Source: Flavobacterium sp. (GTDB taxonomy: Bacteria > Bacteroidota > Bacteroidia > Flavobacteriales > Flavobacteriaceae). Taken from it: DNA of 64,000 bases. Below the pieces are notes generated by a model that saw only the letters and a list, made by a program, of their open reading frames with translations, had not been told where the DNA came from and ran no database searches. Numbering within the stretch: position 1 is the stretch's first letter; each line of letters begins with the position of its first letter. Below, piece by piece: positions 44,169 to 53,861 of this stretch. A program made the position numbers and the translations under genes. The stretch lies in contig NZ_SEBS01000019.1 of assembly GCF_004211145.1 (NCBI RefSeq), forward strand, positions 1 through 64,000, in the 5' to 3' direction.

Positions 44169-45650
44169 ATGAAAAAGTTTTTAAAATTAGGATTGGCATT
44201 AGGACTGCTTACGATAGTGGCCTGTGAAGATCAATTGGAGCAGGACCCGATCGGGAACCTTACCCAAGATCAAATTGATAATGCTCCCACGTTGACGGGA
44301 ATCGAAAACCAGACGAGAGCATCGTATGATTTGCTTTCAAGCCGATTGAATATCCTCGATACGTGGAACTGGAACGCCGGATTGGTTTTCCAAAACGACT
44401 ACGTTGTCCAGGATGTGGCGAGTGACGACATGCAGAAAAAATGGGTTCTCGATGGCGACCAACCGTGGATCGACGAACTCAACAACTTTACGTTTACATC
44501 GACGAACGGCGGGCCGAACGGTCTTTGGAAATACAATTATGAAGGCGTCAAGCGCGTAAACGTCGTAATCAAGCATTTGAACAACCCCGACATCCAGACG
44601 ATCACGGGAATCAGTCAGCAAAGACAAAACCAATTGCTAGCCGAGTGTTTGTTTTTGCGTTCGTATTATTATTTTTCATTGGTGACGAATTTCGGCGACG
44701 TGCCGTTGCTTTTGGAGCCTGTGATTGACATTGAAACGGCTTACGAAGTTTCGGTTCGTCAGGACAAAGCCATCGTATGGGAACAGATCAAAGCCGATTT
44801 GAACCAATCGATTTCATTGCTGCCAAATTCAAAATATTCATCGGACACTGAAAAATGGCGTGTTTCAAAAGCAGCCGCGATCGCATTGTTGGCGAAGTCC
44901 GAGCTGTACACTGAAAACTGGACGGCCGTTCCAAGCCTTGTCGACCAAGTCGCGGCTTTGGGATACAGCCTGAACGCAAACTATTTCGACTCGTTCCGAC
45001 AAACATCGGAATTCAATGAAAATGAGGACGTATTCGTATTCGATCACCAGACCAATGCGACGCCGAGACGCGGAAACGGGATTTGTGCGCCGCTTGGCTG
45101 GGGCTTTTTCGCTCCGACGCAAAATTTCCTTGACGCATTTGAACCGAACGATCCGCGTTTGCTGTACACGGTGAACGTCGGCCCTCAGAACATCAATAAA
45201 ATGTTGGGTACGCTCGACGGAACTTTCAAAGGCAACGACGATGCTCCGACGAACAAAATCTACATCCGTTTCGCCGATGTGTTGTTGTGGAAGGCCGAAG
45301 CGCTTCTTGAATCAGGCGATTACGCGGGTTCAGTCGCGATCATCAACCAAATCCGCAACCGTGCCAGAACTTCAGTCGCGGCCGACGGATCGACGCCACC
45401 CGCAGGAACCTTGTCTGACCGTCCGGCGTCAACCAACGCCGCCGAAGTCAAGAACTGGCTCATTCAGGAACGCCGCGTGGAACTCGGTTTTGAAAACCAA
45501 CGCTTCCTTGATTTGAAACGTTGGGGAATCGCCCAGGAAGTCTTGAACGCGCAAGGCATCGACTTCGAAGCCAAACACAATTTGTATCCAATCCCACAAT
45601 CGGAAAGAGATGCATCGGCGGGCACGCTCACTCAAAATGATGGTTATTGA
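44169..45650 (+). CDS. susD: SusD-family glycan-binding lipoprotein
   Basis: 493 residues. Lipobox IVAC (Cys 19) followed by EDQLEQDP. TPR-like helical framework of SusD/RagB: NLTQDQIDNAPTL, QRQNQLLAECLFLRSYYYFSLVTNFGDVPLLLEP, WRVSKAAAIALLAKSELYTENW and the C-terminal LIQERRVELGFENQRFLDLKRWG. Binds oligosaccharide at the cell surface and closes over SusC. A leaky terminator follows before the enzyme genes. Confidence 0.95.
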   Translation: MKKFLKLGLALGLLTIVACEDQLEQDPIGNLTQDQIDNAPTLTGIENQTRASYDLLSSRLNILDTWNWNAGLVFQNDYVVQDVASDDMQKKWVLDGDQPWIDELNNFTFTSTNGGPNGLWKYNYEGVKRVNVVIKHLNNPDIQTITGISQQRQNQLLAECLFLRSYYYFSLVTNFGDVPLLLEPVIDIETAYEVSVRQDKAIVWEQIKADLNQSISLLPNSKYSSDTEKWRVSKAAAIALLAKSELYTENWTAVPSLVDQVAALGYSLNANYFDSFRQTSEFNENEDVFVFDHQTNATPRRGNGICAPLGWGFFAPTQNFLDAFEPNDPRLLYTVNVGPQNINKMLGTLDGTFKGNDDAPTNKIYIRFADVLLWKAEALLESGDYAGSVAIINQIRNRARTSVAADGSTPPAGTLSDRPASTNAAEVKNWLIQERRVELGFENQRFLDLKRWGIAQEVLNAQGIDFEAKHNLYPIPQSERDASAGTLTQNDGY

Positions 45651-45667
45651 TTTTACACCATAGTTGG

Positions 45668-45704
45668 CCCGGATCCTTTATGGGTTCGGGTTAACTTTTT
45701 TATT
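45668..45704 (+). terminator. Intra-operon terminator/attenuator after susD
   Basis: CCCGGATCC (45668-45676), loop, GGGTTCGGG (45682-45690) pair with two G-T wobbles, then TTAACTTTTTTATT. Sits between susD and the GH130 gene, where partial termination would make SusC/D more abundant than the downstream products. Confidence 0.6.
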
Positions 45705-45712
45705 CCCAAATT

Positions 45713-46765
45713 ATGAAAGACATCGCAAAACGCTTTGCGGAGAATCCTTTATTGTCTCCGGGCGATATACCATCGAGTAGGGAAGGTCTCGAAATTACTT
45801 GTTTGTTGAATCCTGGCGTTTTCCGATTCCAGGACAAGACCTGGCTCATCGTGCGCGTTGCCGAAAGACCCAAGCAAAGCGACGATATGATTTCGTTCCC
45901 GATCCTGACTGAAACCGGCAGCGTCGACATTATCGAAATCCCCAAAAACGATCCCGATCTCAATGACGATGACGCTCGCGTGATCAATTACAAAGGTTCC
46001 GATTACTTGACAACCTTGTCGCATCTGCGGTTGTTGTGCAGCGACGATGGCGTGAAATTTTACGAGCCTGAAGATTATCCGACGCTCGTGGGCGAAGGAA
46101 TTCTCGAGGCTTTCGGAATCGAGGATTGCCGCGTGGTCGAGATCGGCGGCACGTATTATTTGACGTTCACATCGGTGTCGAGCAATGGCGTCGGCGTCGG
46201 ACTAAGAACAACGACCGACTGGAAAAACTTCGAGAAACACGGCATGATTTTGCCCGCTCACAATAAGGATTGCGCGATTTTCGAGGAAAAGATCAATGGG
46301 AAATTCTATGCGTTGCATCGTCCGAGCAGCGTCGACATCGGCGGAAATTACATCTGGATCGCTTCATCGCCCGACGGAATCCACTGGGGAAACCACCATT
46401 GCATCGTGAGAACCCGCAAAAATTCCTGGGACAGCAAACGCGTCGGAGCCGGAGCGTCGCCAATCAAGACCGATAAAGGCTGGCTCGAGATTTACCACGG
46501 CGCCAACGCAGACCACCAATATTGTCTCGGCGCGTTTCTACTCGATTTGAACGATCCGACGAAAGTGCTCTCAAGAACCGAACAACCGATCATGGTTCCC
46601 ACCGAAATCTACGAAACGAGCGGATTTTTCGGGAACGTCGTCTTCACCAACGGCCATATCGTCGAACCGGACGGTGACACGATCACGATGTATTACGGTG
46701 CCGCCGACGAATTCGTGTGCGGCGCGACATTTTCGATCAAGGAAATCCTATCTCTCTTAACCTAA
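45713..46765 (+). CDS. GH130 mannoside phosphorylase
   Basis: 350 residues, no signal peptide: cytoplasmic. Five-bladed propeller of GH130 with the entry NPGVFRF, RVAERP phosphate/substrate loop, the FGIEDCRV catalytic-Asp region, PAHNKDCAIFEEKINGKFYALHRP and ADHQYCLGAFLLDLNDP. The overall flow resembles, as I recall them, beta-1,2-mannobiose phosphorylases of the Lin0857/Teth514_1789 type, though beta-1,4 specificities exist in the family and cannot be excluded by eye. It would release mannose 1-phosphate from a beta-mannoside with phosphate. 5 bp before the MFS gene. Confidence 0.9.
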   Translation: MKDIAKRFAENPLLSPGDIPSSREGLEITCLLNPGVFRFQDKTWLIVRVAERPKQSDDMISFPILTETGSVDIIEIPKNDPDLNDDDARVINYKGSDYLTTLSHLRLLCSDDGVKFYEPEDYPTLVGEGILEAFGIEDCRVVEIGGTYYLTFTSVSSNGVGVGLRTTTDWKNFEKHGMILPAHNKDCAIFEEKINGKFYALHRPSSVDIGGNYIWIASSPDGIHWGNHHCIVRTRKNSWDSKRVGAGASPIKTDKGWLEIYHGANADHQYCLGAFLLDLNDPTKVLSRTEQPIMVPTEIYETSGFFGNVVFTNGHIVEPDGDTITMYYGAADEFVCGATFSIKEILSLLT

Positions 46766-46770
46766 GACGA

Positions 46771-48066
46771 ATGTTCAAGAAACTTCAAAACGAACTCAAC
46801 CATTTCAGGAAGCAGGAACACAATTTCAAGATTCTTGTGCTCACGAATTTGGTTTACGCGCTCGTACAGCCGGTCATCGACATCTTCGTCGCGGCCTACA
46901 TCATGCGCAATTCCAACGATACGTCCAAAGTCGTGATCTATCAGTTGGCGATTTATACGGGAATTCCGCTCACGTTTTTGCTCAACGGATTCTTGTTGAA
47001 ACACTTCAAGATCAAGAAATTATACTCGGCCGGAATGATGCTCAGCGGCGTTTCGATGATCATCATGATGTCGCTCACGAACCTCGATCTGATCGGGATC
47101 GGCGTTGCGGGAATTACGATGGGATTGTCGTTCGGGCTGTATTGGTCGAACCGAGATTACCTCGTTTTATCGACCACGCACGACGAGAACCGCAATTATT
47201 ACTACGGGCTCGAAACGTTTTTCTATACGATCATCGCGATCGTGATCCCGGCGACTATCGGTTGGTTCATCCAGTCCAAAGTCGGGGCCGACCAGAAGCA
47301 TTTGGCCTACGAAATCATTACCGGAGTTGTTTTCGTGATTACGATGATCGCATCGGTCGTATGCTTTCGCGGACGGTTCGAGAACCCGATACAGAAGCGT
47401 TATGTTTTCTTCAAGTTCCATCCGCTGTGGCATAAACTGCTGTCGCTCGCAATGTTCAAAGGGCTCGCGCAAGGATTTTTGGTTACCGCGCCCGCCATGT
47501 TGATCTTCAAGATTTTGGGCGAGGAAGGCGCGCTTGGCAAAGCACAATCCATCGGGGCGATTTTGGCGGCGATCATCATTTATTTCATCGGACGTTTTTC
47601 AAAACCATCGGATCGCATCAAAACGTTTTCGGTCGGGTTGATTCTTTTCGCTATCGGAGCGTGCATGAACGGATTGCTGTTCAACCAAACGGGCGTGATC
47701 GTGTTCCTTTTACTGTTGCTGATCGCGAAACCGTTGATGGATCTGGCGTATTATCCGATCCAATTGCGCGTGATCGACATCGTTTCCAAAATCGAAAAGC
47801 GAGGCGAATTCACGTATATTTTGAATCATGAAGCGGGTCTTTACGCCGGCCGATTGTTAGGCGCGAGTACGTTTTTGGTGCTGTATTTTGCGGTGTCTGA
47901 AGACGTGGCGTTGCGCTACGCGATAGGAATCATCGCATTGTTGCAGTTGTGTTCGATCTGGATCAGCAAGAAGATCATCGCACAGGGCAATGCCATCGAA
48001 CCTGAAGTTGAAAAAACGGGTGAAGATCCGAAGGTGTTGGAGGAAGTCGCGGCAGAGATAGTGTAG
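46771..48066 (+). CDS. MFS transporter for PUL oligosaccharides
   Basis: 431 residues from ATG 46771 (MFKKLQNELNHFRKQ); the frame from 46717 overlaps GH130 and lacks merit. Twelve hydrophobic helices, with loops such as SNRDYLVLSTTHDENRNYYYG and FSKPSDRIKTFSVG; major facilitator superfamily of the type placed beside GH130 genes. It should carry the periplasmic oligosaccharide into the cytoplasm for phosphorolysis. Tight spacing to GH130 supports co-translation. Confidence 0.88.
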   Translation: MFKKLQNELNHFRKQEHNFKILVLTNLVYALVQPVIDIFVAAYIMRNSNDTSKVVIYQLAIYTGIPLTFLLNGFLLKHFKIKKLYSAGMMLSGVSMIIMMSLTNLDLIGIGVAGITMGLSFGLYWSNRDYLVLSTTHDENRNYYYGLETFFYTIIAIVIPATIGWFIQSKVGADQKHLAYEIITGVVFVITMIASVVCFRGRFENPIQKRYVFFKFHPLWHKLLSLAMFKGLAQGFLVTAPAMLIFKILGEEGALGKAQSIGAILAAIIIYFIGRFSKPSDRIKTFSVGLILFAIGACMNGLLFNQTGVIVFLLLLLIAKPLMDLAYYPIQLRVIDIVSKIEKRGEFTYILNHEAGLYAGRLLGASTFLVLYFAVSEDVALRYAIGIIALLQLCSIWISKKIIAQGNAIEPEVEKTGEDPKVLEEVAAEIV

Positions 48067-48083
48067 GTGAAAATTGAAAGTTA

Positions 48084-48104
48084 AAAGTCGAAAGTCGAAA
48101 GTCG
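48084..48104 (+). repeat. AAAGTCG tandem repeat, three copies
   Basis: Three exact 7-bp copies in the 69-bp spacer between the MFS gene and the 574-residue protein gene; likely slipped-strand microrepeat. Confidence 0.6.
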
Positions 48105-48135
48105 TAAAGGCTGCGACTCATTATTATAAATTCAT

Positions 48136-49860
48136 ATGAACAGAAAATACAGATTCTTAAGTTATTCCATTTTATTCGTCGTGCTTTCGTGCGGCGCGCA
48201 GGTAAAGCAACAGCCGATTCCGCGTGTCGATCAGATGCCTGATGTGCCGGCTCATTTCGAGATCATCGATTACAACAAACTCGCGCTTGATTTTGACAGG
48301 ACAGTTTACGATTTCAATGCGAAAGGCGAATTCTGGCCGTTGGTCTGGGTCGATAACAGCCAGAAGAATTCGAAGCAGGATGTCGTGGGGATTTACACCG
48401 CGATCGGCGACGTGCGTCAAGGCCCGAACCACAACAAAGGCATGTTCCACGAAGCGTTGGCTACGATGGGCGCGACTTTGGGTGCGAGTCTGGTCGGTAT
48501 CGACAAAACCAAAAGCGACGGGCGCAATTACGTGGCGATGCTCAAGAATTATTACAACAGCGAAACCGGTTGGAACATCATGATGAACAATACATGTCCT
48601 GAAGTCGCGCTTCTTGGCGGCGGTTACGGGCGCGATTGGTGGTACGACGTGTACCCGAATTTGCTGTTCTACGCGATTTACGACCAATATCCGAACGAAC
48701 CTGAATACGAGAAAATGGCGCGCACGATCGCCGACAAATTCTACGAAGCCGATAAAATCCTCGCCGGAAACTACGACTATTCGTATTTCGACTACGGGAA
48801 GATGACGCCCATGAAGAACAATATCTGCGCCCAGCCCGATGCGTCGGCGGGACACGCTTGGGTGTTGTATGCGGCGTATAAGAAATTCGGGGACAAGAAA
48901 TATCTCGACGGAGCGATCTCGGCGTTGAACGCGTTGCAAGCGCAAAAGACAAACCCGACCTACGAACTGCTTATGCCTTTCGGCGCTGCCCTTGCTGCCC
49001 GTATTAATGCCGAACAAGGCAAGAATTTCGACGTCAACAAAATGTTGCATTGGACGTTCGACGGCACGCCTATCTGTCGTGAAGGTTGGGGCGTTTTGGT
49101 CGGAAACTGGAACGGTTACGACATTTCGGGAATCGTCGGAAGTACGGTCGATCGCGGCGGTTACGGATTCCTGATGAACACATACGATATGGCTTGGCCG
49201 TTGATTCCGATGGTGCGTTACGACCAATCGTACGCAAATGCGATCGGGAAATGGATGCTCAACGCGGCAAACGCCTCGAAGTTTTTCTATCCCGAACACA
49301 TGCCCGACGAACACGAATCGATTCCTGAGGAAGCATCGGTCGGAAAAGGCGTGATCGCTTACGAAGGCATCATCAAGAAGTCGAACATGAAAAAATACGA
49401 GCACGTTCCTGCTCCGGTTGCGCAAGGCGACGGCCCGCTTTGGGTCGAGAACCAGAATCCGCCCGAATCCCAATTGAGCGTTTACGGAAGCGGACACGTA
49501 GGAATCTTCGGCAGCATCATCAAGAAAACCGGAGTCGACGGCATCTTGCGCCTCGATTTGAATGCGACTGATTTTTTCGCCGACAAATCCTATCCGTCGT
49601 ATTTATTTTACAACCCGTTCAACGAGCCGAAATCATTTTCGGTTACGGTTGACGAAGGAAACAAAGTCGATTTCTACGACACGGTTTCGGGAACTTTCAT
49701 AGCTAAAAGTGTTTCGAAATCTCAAGAGATTACACTCAAGGCTAAGAATTCGGCCGTGATCGTGATGGTTCCGAGCGGCGCGAAAATCACGCATTCAGGT
49801 TCAAAAATGCTCGTAAACGGAATCGTCGTCGATTATCATGCAACAGCGAAAAACAAATAG
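48136..49860 (+). CDS. PUL lipoprotein, putative helical-barrel glycosidase, unrecognised
   Basis: 574 residues. Lipobox VLSC (Cys 19), so membrane-anchored. The central 400 residues look like paired helices with conserved aromatic/acidic stretches between them (NTCPEVALLGGGYGRDWWYD, QPDASAGHAWVLYAAYKKFG, TPICREGWGVLVGNWNGYD), a style seen in (alpha/alpha)6-barrel glycosidases and lyases. The final 120 residues look beta-sandwich-like. I cannot place it in any CAZy family. Its position between GH130/MFS and GH13/GH125 makes a glycan-cleaving or glycan-binding role likely. The last 23 bases overlap the GH13 start. Confidence 0.75.
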   Translation: MNRKYRFLSYSILFVVLSCGAQVKQQPIPRVDQMPDVPAHFEIIDYNKLALDFDRTVYDFNAKGEFWPLVWVDNSQKNSKQDVVGIYTAIGDVRQGPNHNKGMFHEALATMGATLGASLVGIDKTKSDGRNYVAMLKNYYNSETGWNIMMNNTCPEVALLGGGYGRDWWYDVYPNLLFYAIYDQYPNEPEYEKMARTIADKFYEADKILAGNYDYSYFDYGKMTPMKNNICAQPDASAGHAWVLYAAYKKFGDKKYLDGAISALNALQAQKTNPTYELLMPFGAALAARINAEQGKNFDVNKMLHWTFDGTPICREGWGVLVGNWNGYDISGIVGSTVDRGGYGFLMNTYDMAWPLIPMVRYDQSYANAIGKWMLNAANASKFFYPEHMPDEHESIPEEASVGKGVIAYEGIIKKSNMKKYEHVPAPVAQGDGPLWVENQNPPESQLSVYGSGHVGIFGSIIKKTGVDGILRLDLNATDFFADKSYPSYLFYNPFNEPKSFSVTVDEGNKVDFYDTVSGTFIAKSVSKSQEITLKAKNSAVIVMVPSGAKITHSGSKMLVNGIVVDYHATAKNK

Positions 49861-51490
49861 GCGATCCTACTTCGATCCTTCGATCGCCATATTATTTTCA
49901 TTTTTTTGGGTTAGTAACTCCCTGATTGCCCAGCAGTCGGGGAGCCAAAAAATCTGGTGGAAGGAAACGGTTTTCTACCAAATCTACATGCCGAGTTATG
50001 CCGACAGCGATGGCGACGGTTATGGCGACTTCAAGGGCATGACGTCCAAACTCGATTATCTTAAAGATCTGGGCATCAAAGGAATTTGGCTCACGCCGTT
50101 CCTGACTTCACCCAAAGTCGACAACGGTTACGACATCGCCGATTATTACGCGGTCGATCCGACGTACGGAACGAAATCCGATTTCGACAACTTCCTGAAA
50201 CAAGCCCACAAACGCGGCATCAAGGTCATCATGGACATGGTGCTCAACCATACGTCGACCGATTGCAAATGGTTCCGGGAAGCCAAAAAATCAAAGGACA
50301 ATCCGTATCGCGATTACTACATCTGGAGAGATAAACCCAATAATTGGGAATCGTTTTTCGGTGGAACGGCTTGGCAAAAAGACGAGGCGACAAATCAGTT
50401 TTACTACCATAAATTTGATGTCCGAATGGCCGACCTGAATTGGTCGAACCCTAAAGTCCAACTCGAAGTCCGGAAAATATTGAAGTTTTGGCTCGATTCA
50501 GGTATCGATGGTTTCCGACTGGATGTCATCAATTTCCTCACGACCGACGGCATTTTGCAGGATAATCCGATCGTCGATGGAAAACAGGAACACATCTACG
50601 ACATCAACCAATTGGGCGTAAAACCGGCGATGAAGATGATCAAGGCGACCGTTTCCGAATATCCCAATAAATTCATCGTCGGCGAAATCGGAAGCGACAA
50701 GATCGAGGTGTTGGAACAATACCAAGGCGACGAACTGCTCGATGTCGTTTTCAATTTCAACTTCGGCAGCATTCCTTCGTTTTCGATCGAGCGGATTTTC
50801 GACGAGTTACAAAGCATGGAAGCCAACATGAGCAATTATCCGACGCTGTTCTTCGGCAGCCACGACATGCCCAGGATGATCGATCGTCTCGCGGGTTCAG
50901 ACCCGAAGAAAGCCGCCGCACTCGCCGCGATCATGCTTACGGCCAAAGGCGTTCCGTTCGTGTATTACGGAGAGGAAATCGGGATGAGGAACATCGTCGC
51001 GCAAAATCTTGACGAAATCGTCGACATTCAGGGCAAAACACAATACAGATTGTCGGTTGAGAAAGGCAAGAACGTTTCGGAAGCCTTGGTCGACGCCAAC
51101 GCCCAGAACCGCGACAAATCGAGAAGCCCGATGCAATGGAACGACTCGGAATTTGCGGGATTTTCGAGCCGAAAAAGCTGGATCAAGGTTCAGCCCGACT
51201 ATCTGAAGACAAATATAAAATCGGAAATCAACGACAAAAATTCGCTGTTGTCGGTATACAAACAAATCATTTCGTTGCGCAACCGCGAAAAAGCCTTGCA
51301 ATACGGAACCTACGAGAAACTCGAACTCGACGACGACCGATTGCTTTTCGTGCGAAGTTTCGAAGGTGAATCGATCACGGTTGTCGTGAATTTCGGAAAA
51401 CCAATGAAAGTGAATCTTCCGACAGGCGCAACAATCCTGATCGGAACGACCGATTTGGGCACGAACGGGTTCATCGCCTATAAAAAGTAA
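49838..51490 (+). CDS. Secreted GH13 alpha-glucosidase/amylase-family enzyme
   Basis: 550 residues with a signal peptide (FSFFWVSNSLIAQQ). Beta/alpha-8 barrel regions: DMVLNHTS (region I), GFRLDVINF with nucleophile Asp 229, VGEIGS with acid/base Glu 283, and GSHDMPRM with Asp 343, where Ser replaces the usual Asn before His-Asp. RSPMQWN and the overall order resemble oligo-1,6-glucosidase/alpha-glucosidase subfamilies. It cleaves or transfers alpha-glucosyl units at the surface or periplasm. Overlaps the preceding gene by 23 bp, so it is translated with it. Confidence 0.9.
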   Translation: MQQRKTNRRSYFDPSIAILFSFFWVSNSLIAQQSGSQKIWWKETVFYQIYMPSYADSDGDGYGDFKGMTSKLDYLKDLGIKGIWLTPFLTSPKVDNGYDIADYYAVDPTYGTKSDFDNFLKQAHKRGIKVIMDMVLNHTSTDCKWFREAKKSKDNPYRDYYIWRDKPNNWESFFGGTAWQKDEATNQFYYHKFDVRMADLNWSNPKVQLEVRKILKFWLDSGIDGFRLDVINFLTTDGILQDNPIVDGKQEHIYDINQLGVKPAMKMIKATVSEYPNKFIVGEIGSDKIEVLEQYQGDELLDVVFNFNFGSIPSFSIERIFDELQSMEANMSNYPTLFFGSHDMPRMIDRLAGSDPKKAAALAAIMLTAKGVPFVYYGEEIGMRNIVAQNLDEIVDIQGKTQYRLSVEKGKNVSEALVDANAQNRDKSRSPMQWNDSEFAGFSSRKSWIKVQPDYLKTNIKSEINDKNSLLSVYKQIISLRNREKALQYGTYEKLELDDDRLLFVRSFEGESITVVVNFGKPMKVNLPTGATILIGTTDLGTNGFIAYKK

Positions 51491-51537
51491 CTCGGTAAAA
51501 CACTTTTCGTAACTTAGCGATAGTTAACTTCTACGCA

Positions 51538-52959
51538 ATGAATCGGAAACAGTTTCTTCAAACCACGTCGTTGGCAGCTTTGGGCATGATGTTTTACGAT
51601 TTTTTGCCGCTTTCGGCCAAGGACTTCCCAACGGTTCGCGTCTCAAAATCGAAGCGCAAATTTTCAAGCGTCGCAGTCGAGAAGTTGATTACCGACATGC
51701 AGACCAAACTTCGCGATCCCGAACTCGCCTGGTTGTTCAACAATTGCTTTCCGAACACGCTCGACACCACGGTCGACTTTTCGATCAAGAACAACAAACC
51801 CGATACGTTCGTGATCACGGGCGACATCAACGCGATGTGGTTGCGCGACAGCACGGCCCAGGTTATGCCGTACCTCGCATTGATGAAACAGGATCCGCAG
51901 CTCAAGAAATTGATCCTGGGCGTGATCAACAGGCAGACCAAATGCATACTGATCGATCCGTACGCAAACGCGTTCAACAAAAATGCGACGGGAAGCGCCG
52001 ACTTCAAAGACGATATCACATTGATGAAACCCGAATTGCACGAACGCAAATGGGAAATCGATTCGCTGTGCTACCCGATCCGGTTGTCGTACAACTACTG
52101 GAAACAGACCAAGGATATTTCGCCATTCAACGACGAATGGACGCGCGCGATGAAATTGGTCGTGCAGACGTTCCGCGACCAGCAACGCAAGGACGGAAAA
52201 GGTCCGTACAGTTTCATGCGTTCGTCTCCGCGCAGTATCGATACGCCGCCGCTCGACGGATATGGTTTTCCGATAAAGCCCGTCGGATTGATAGCTTCAA
52301 TGTTCCGACCATCGGACGATGCGACGGTTTTCCCGTTTTTGGTTCCGTCGAATTATTTCGCGGTCGTTTCGCTGCGACAACTCAGTGAAATGGCGTCGGT
52401 GATCACGAAAGACAAATCGTTGAGTCTGGACTGTGTGGAATTGGCGTCGGAAGTCGAGTCGGCGTTGAAGAAATACGCGATCGTCGATCATCCCGAATTC
52501 GGAAAAGTGTTCGCGTACGAGGTCGATGGTTTTGGAAACCGCATGTACATGGACGATGCGAATGCGCCGAGTTTGCTGTCGATGCCGTACTTTGGAAGTT
52601 GTTCGGTCGACGATCCGATCTACATCAACACGCGCAAAATGATCCTGAGCGCATCGAACCCGTATTATTACGTCGGGAAATATGCGAAAGGCGGAGGCGC
52701 GCCACATACGCCCGAAAATTACATCTGGCACATCAGCCTGATCATGCAGGCGCTTACGAGCGTGAACGACGACGAGATCCGCCAATGCATTTATACGCTC
52801 AAGACCACGCATGCCGACACGGGTTTCATGCACGAATCGTTTCACAAGGACGACCCGAAGAAATTCACGCGTTCCTGGTTCGCATGGGCCAACACGTTAT
52901 TCGGGGAACTGATCTGGAAAATCTCAAGGGAAAAACCGCATTTGCTCAAGCCTGAATGA
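51538..52959 (+). CDS. GH125 exo-alpha-1,6-mannosidase
   Basis: 473 residues. Signal-like or Tat-lacking hydrophobic N-terminus (FLQTTSLAALGMMFYDFLPLSA). GH125 hallmarks: GDINAMWLRDSTAQVMPYL, the KWEIDSLCYPIRLSYNYW stretch, SMPYFGSCSVDDPIY and GFMHESFHKDDPKKFTRSWFAWANTLFGE, whose Glu fits the catalytic acidic position of this inverting, metal-independent family. It removes alpha-1,6-linked mannose, as found in yeast mannan or N-glycan cores. Last gene of the PUL; its 3' end overlaps the convergent regulator gene by 14 bp. Confidence 0.93.
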   Translation: MNRKQFLQTTSLAALGMMFYDFLPLSAKDFPTVRVSKSKRKFSSVAVEKLITDMQTKLRDPELAWLFNNCFPNTLDTTVDFSIKNNKPDTFVITGDINAMWLRDSTAQVMPYLALMKQDPQLKKLILGVINRQTKCILIDPYANAFNKNATGSADFKDDITLMKPELHERKWEIDSLCYPIRLSYNYWKQTKDISPFNDEWTRAMKLVVQTFRDQQRKDGKGPYSFMRSSPRSIDTPPLDGYGFPIKPVGLIASMFRPSDDATVFPFLVPSNYFAVVSLRQLSEMASVITKDKSLSLDCVELASEVESALKKYAIVDHPEFGKVFAYEVDGFGNRMYMDDANAPSLLSMPYFGSCSVDDPIYINTRKMILSASNPYYYVGKYAKGGGAPHTPENYIWHISLIMQALTSVNDDEIRQCIYTLKTTHADTGFMHESFHKDDPKKFTRSWFAWANTLFGELIWKISREKPHLLKPE

Positions 52960-53812
52960 TGCTTTCGTCGACGATGAGTTTGTAGCCTTTGCCGTGGATG
53001 CTTGAAATCCTGATTCGTGCGTCGGCGTCGAGTTTGCGGCGAAGTTTCGAAATGAAGACATCGAGGCTTCGTCCGACGATAACACCGTCGTTTTCCCACA
53101 CTTCTTTTTGCAAAAGTTCACGCGCGACGATTTCGTTTTGATGACGCGCGAAGATTTCAAGCACTTTCGCCTCTTTCGACGTGAGCACGATCGTGTCCGG
53201 ACCTAACGTCAAGGTCTGCGTATTGACCTTGTAACGGTAGTTTCCGATGGTTATCGAACCGTTGTTTTCGTCAGGAACAGGGTTTTTTGCGGGCTTTTCG
53301 TTTCGCCTGAATCCGACGAGCAGCAATACGATCGGAATCGCGCCCGCGTACAACAGTTTTGGGAAATCACTCGAATTGTCGGCTAAAACAAATTGCAGCG
53401 AATACAACTTTACTGGATTTTTTCGACCGACGCACGGCGTCCAAAGTTCTCCCATTTCCGATTGCCCGAACGTATAATATTGGTGTTTCGTCTTACTGTC
53501 GACAACGTTCACGACATAACTCGTGGGCAAATGCCCGCTTGCGACTTCGCGACTGATGAGCTTGACGAGTGAATCCGCGTCGTATTGGAACGCTTTTTCG
53601 AACCGGATTTCATATTCGGTTTTTGACAATTTCGAAATCGGCAAGACTCTCGACGTACTGTCGCCGCTCTGCAACAACAAGTGATGCCCGATGTTGCGCA
53701 ACGCGATAAGCCGCCACGCTTCGCCTTCGTCGTGTTCGACGTAAGCGCACGCGATCGTGAGCAGGAAGCACGACAACGCGGTGGCGATAAGATAGCGTTT
53801 GGATTTTGGCAT
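52946..53812 (-). CDS. Membrane-anchored OmpR-type one-component regulator
   Basis: 288 residues from ATG 53812 (MPKSKRYLIAT); the frame to 53848 is rejected. Membrane helix about 7-24, periplasmic sensor about 25-153, second helix about 155-172 (LLYAGAIPIVLLLVGF), then a cytoplasmic winged-helix DNA-binding domain at the C-terminus (LTSKEAKVLEIFARHQNEIV, VGRSLDVFISKLRRKLDAD, ISSIHGKGYKL). The domain order is unlike ToxR/CadC, which carry the winged helix at the N-terminus. It is divergent from the propeller operon, whose promoter carries matching direct repeats. Confidence 0.85.
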   Translation of the reverse strand: MPKSKRYLIATALSCFLLTIACAYVEHDEGEAWRLIALRNIGHHLLLQSGDSTSRVLPISKLSKTEYEIRFEKAFQYDADSLVKLISREVASGHLPTSYVVNVVDSKTKHQYYTFGQSEMGELWTPCVGRKNPVKLYSLQFVLADNSSDFPKLLYAGAIPIVLLLVGFRRNEKPAKNPVPDENNGSITIGNYRYKVNTQTLTLGPDTIVLTSKEAKVLEIFARHQNEIVARELLQKEVWENDGVIVGRSLDVFISKLRRKLDADARIRISSIHGKGYKLIVDESIIQA

Positions 53813-53861
53813 GTGTAAAAATAGCCAATTCGGCGATGGCGTTTTCAATCGGAAATCGATT

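Noticed and set aside
48172..49497. 441-codon ORF opposite the 574-residue PUL protein
   Set aside because: Arg/Val/His-rich antisense shadow produced by codon bias; the plus-strand gene has lipobox, operon spacing and fold pattern.
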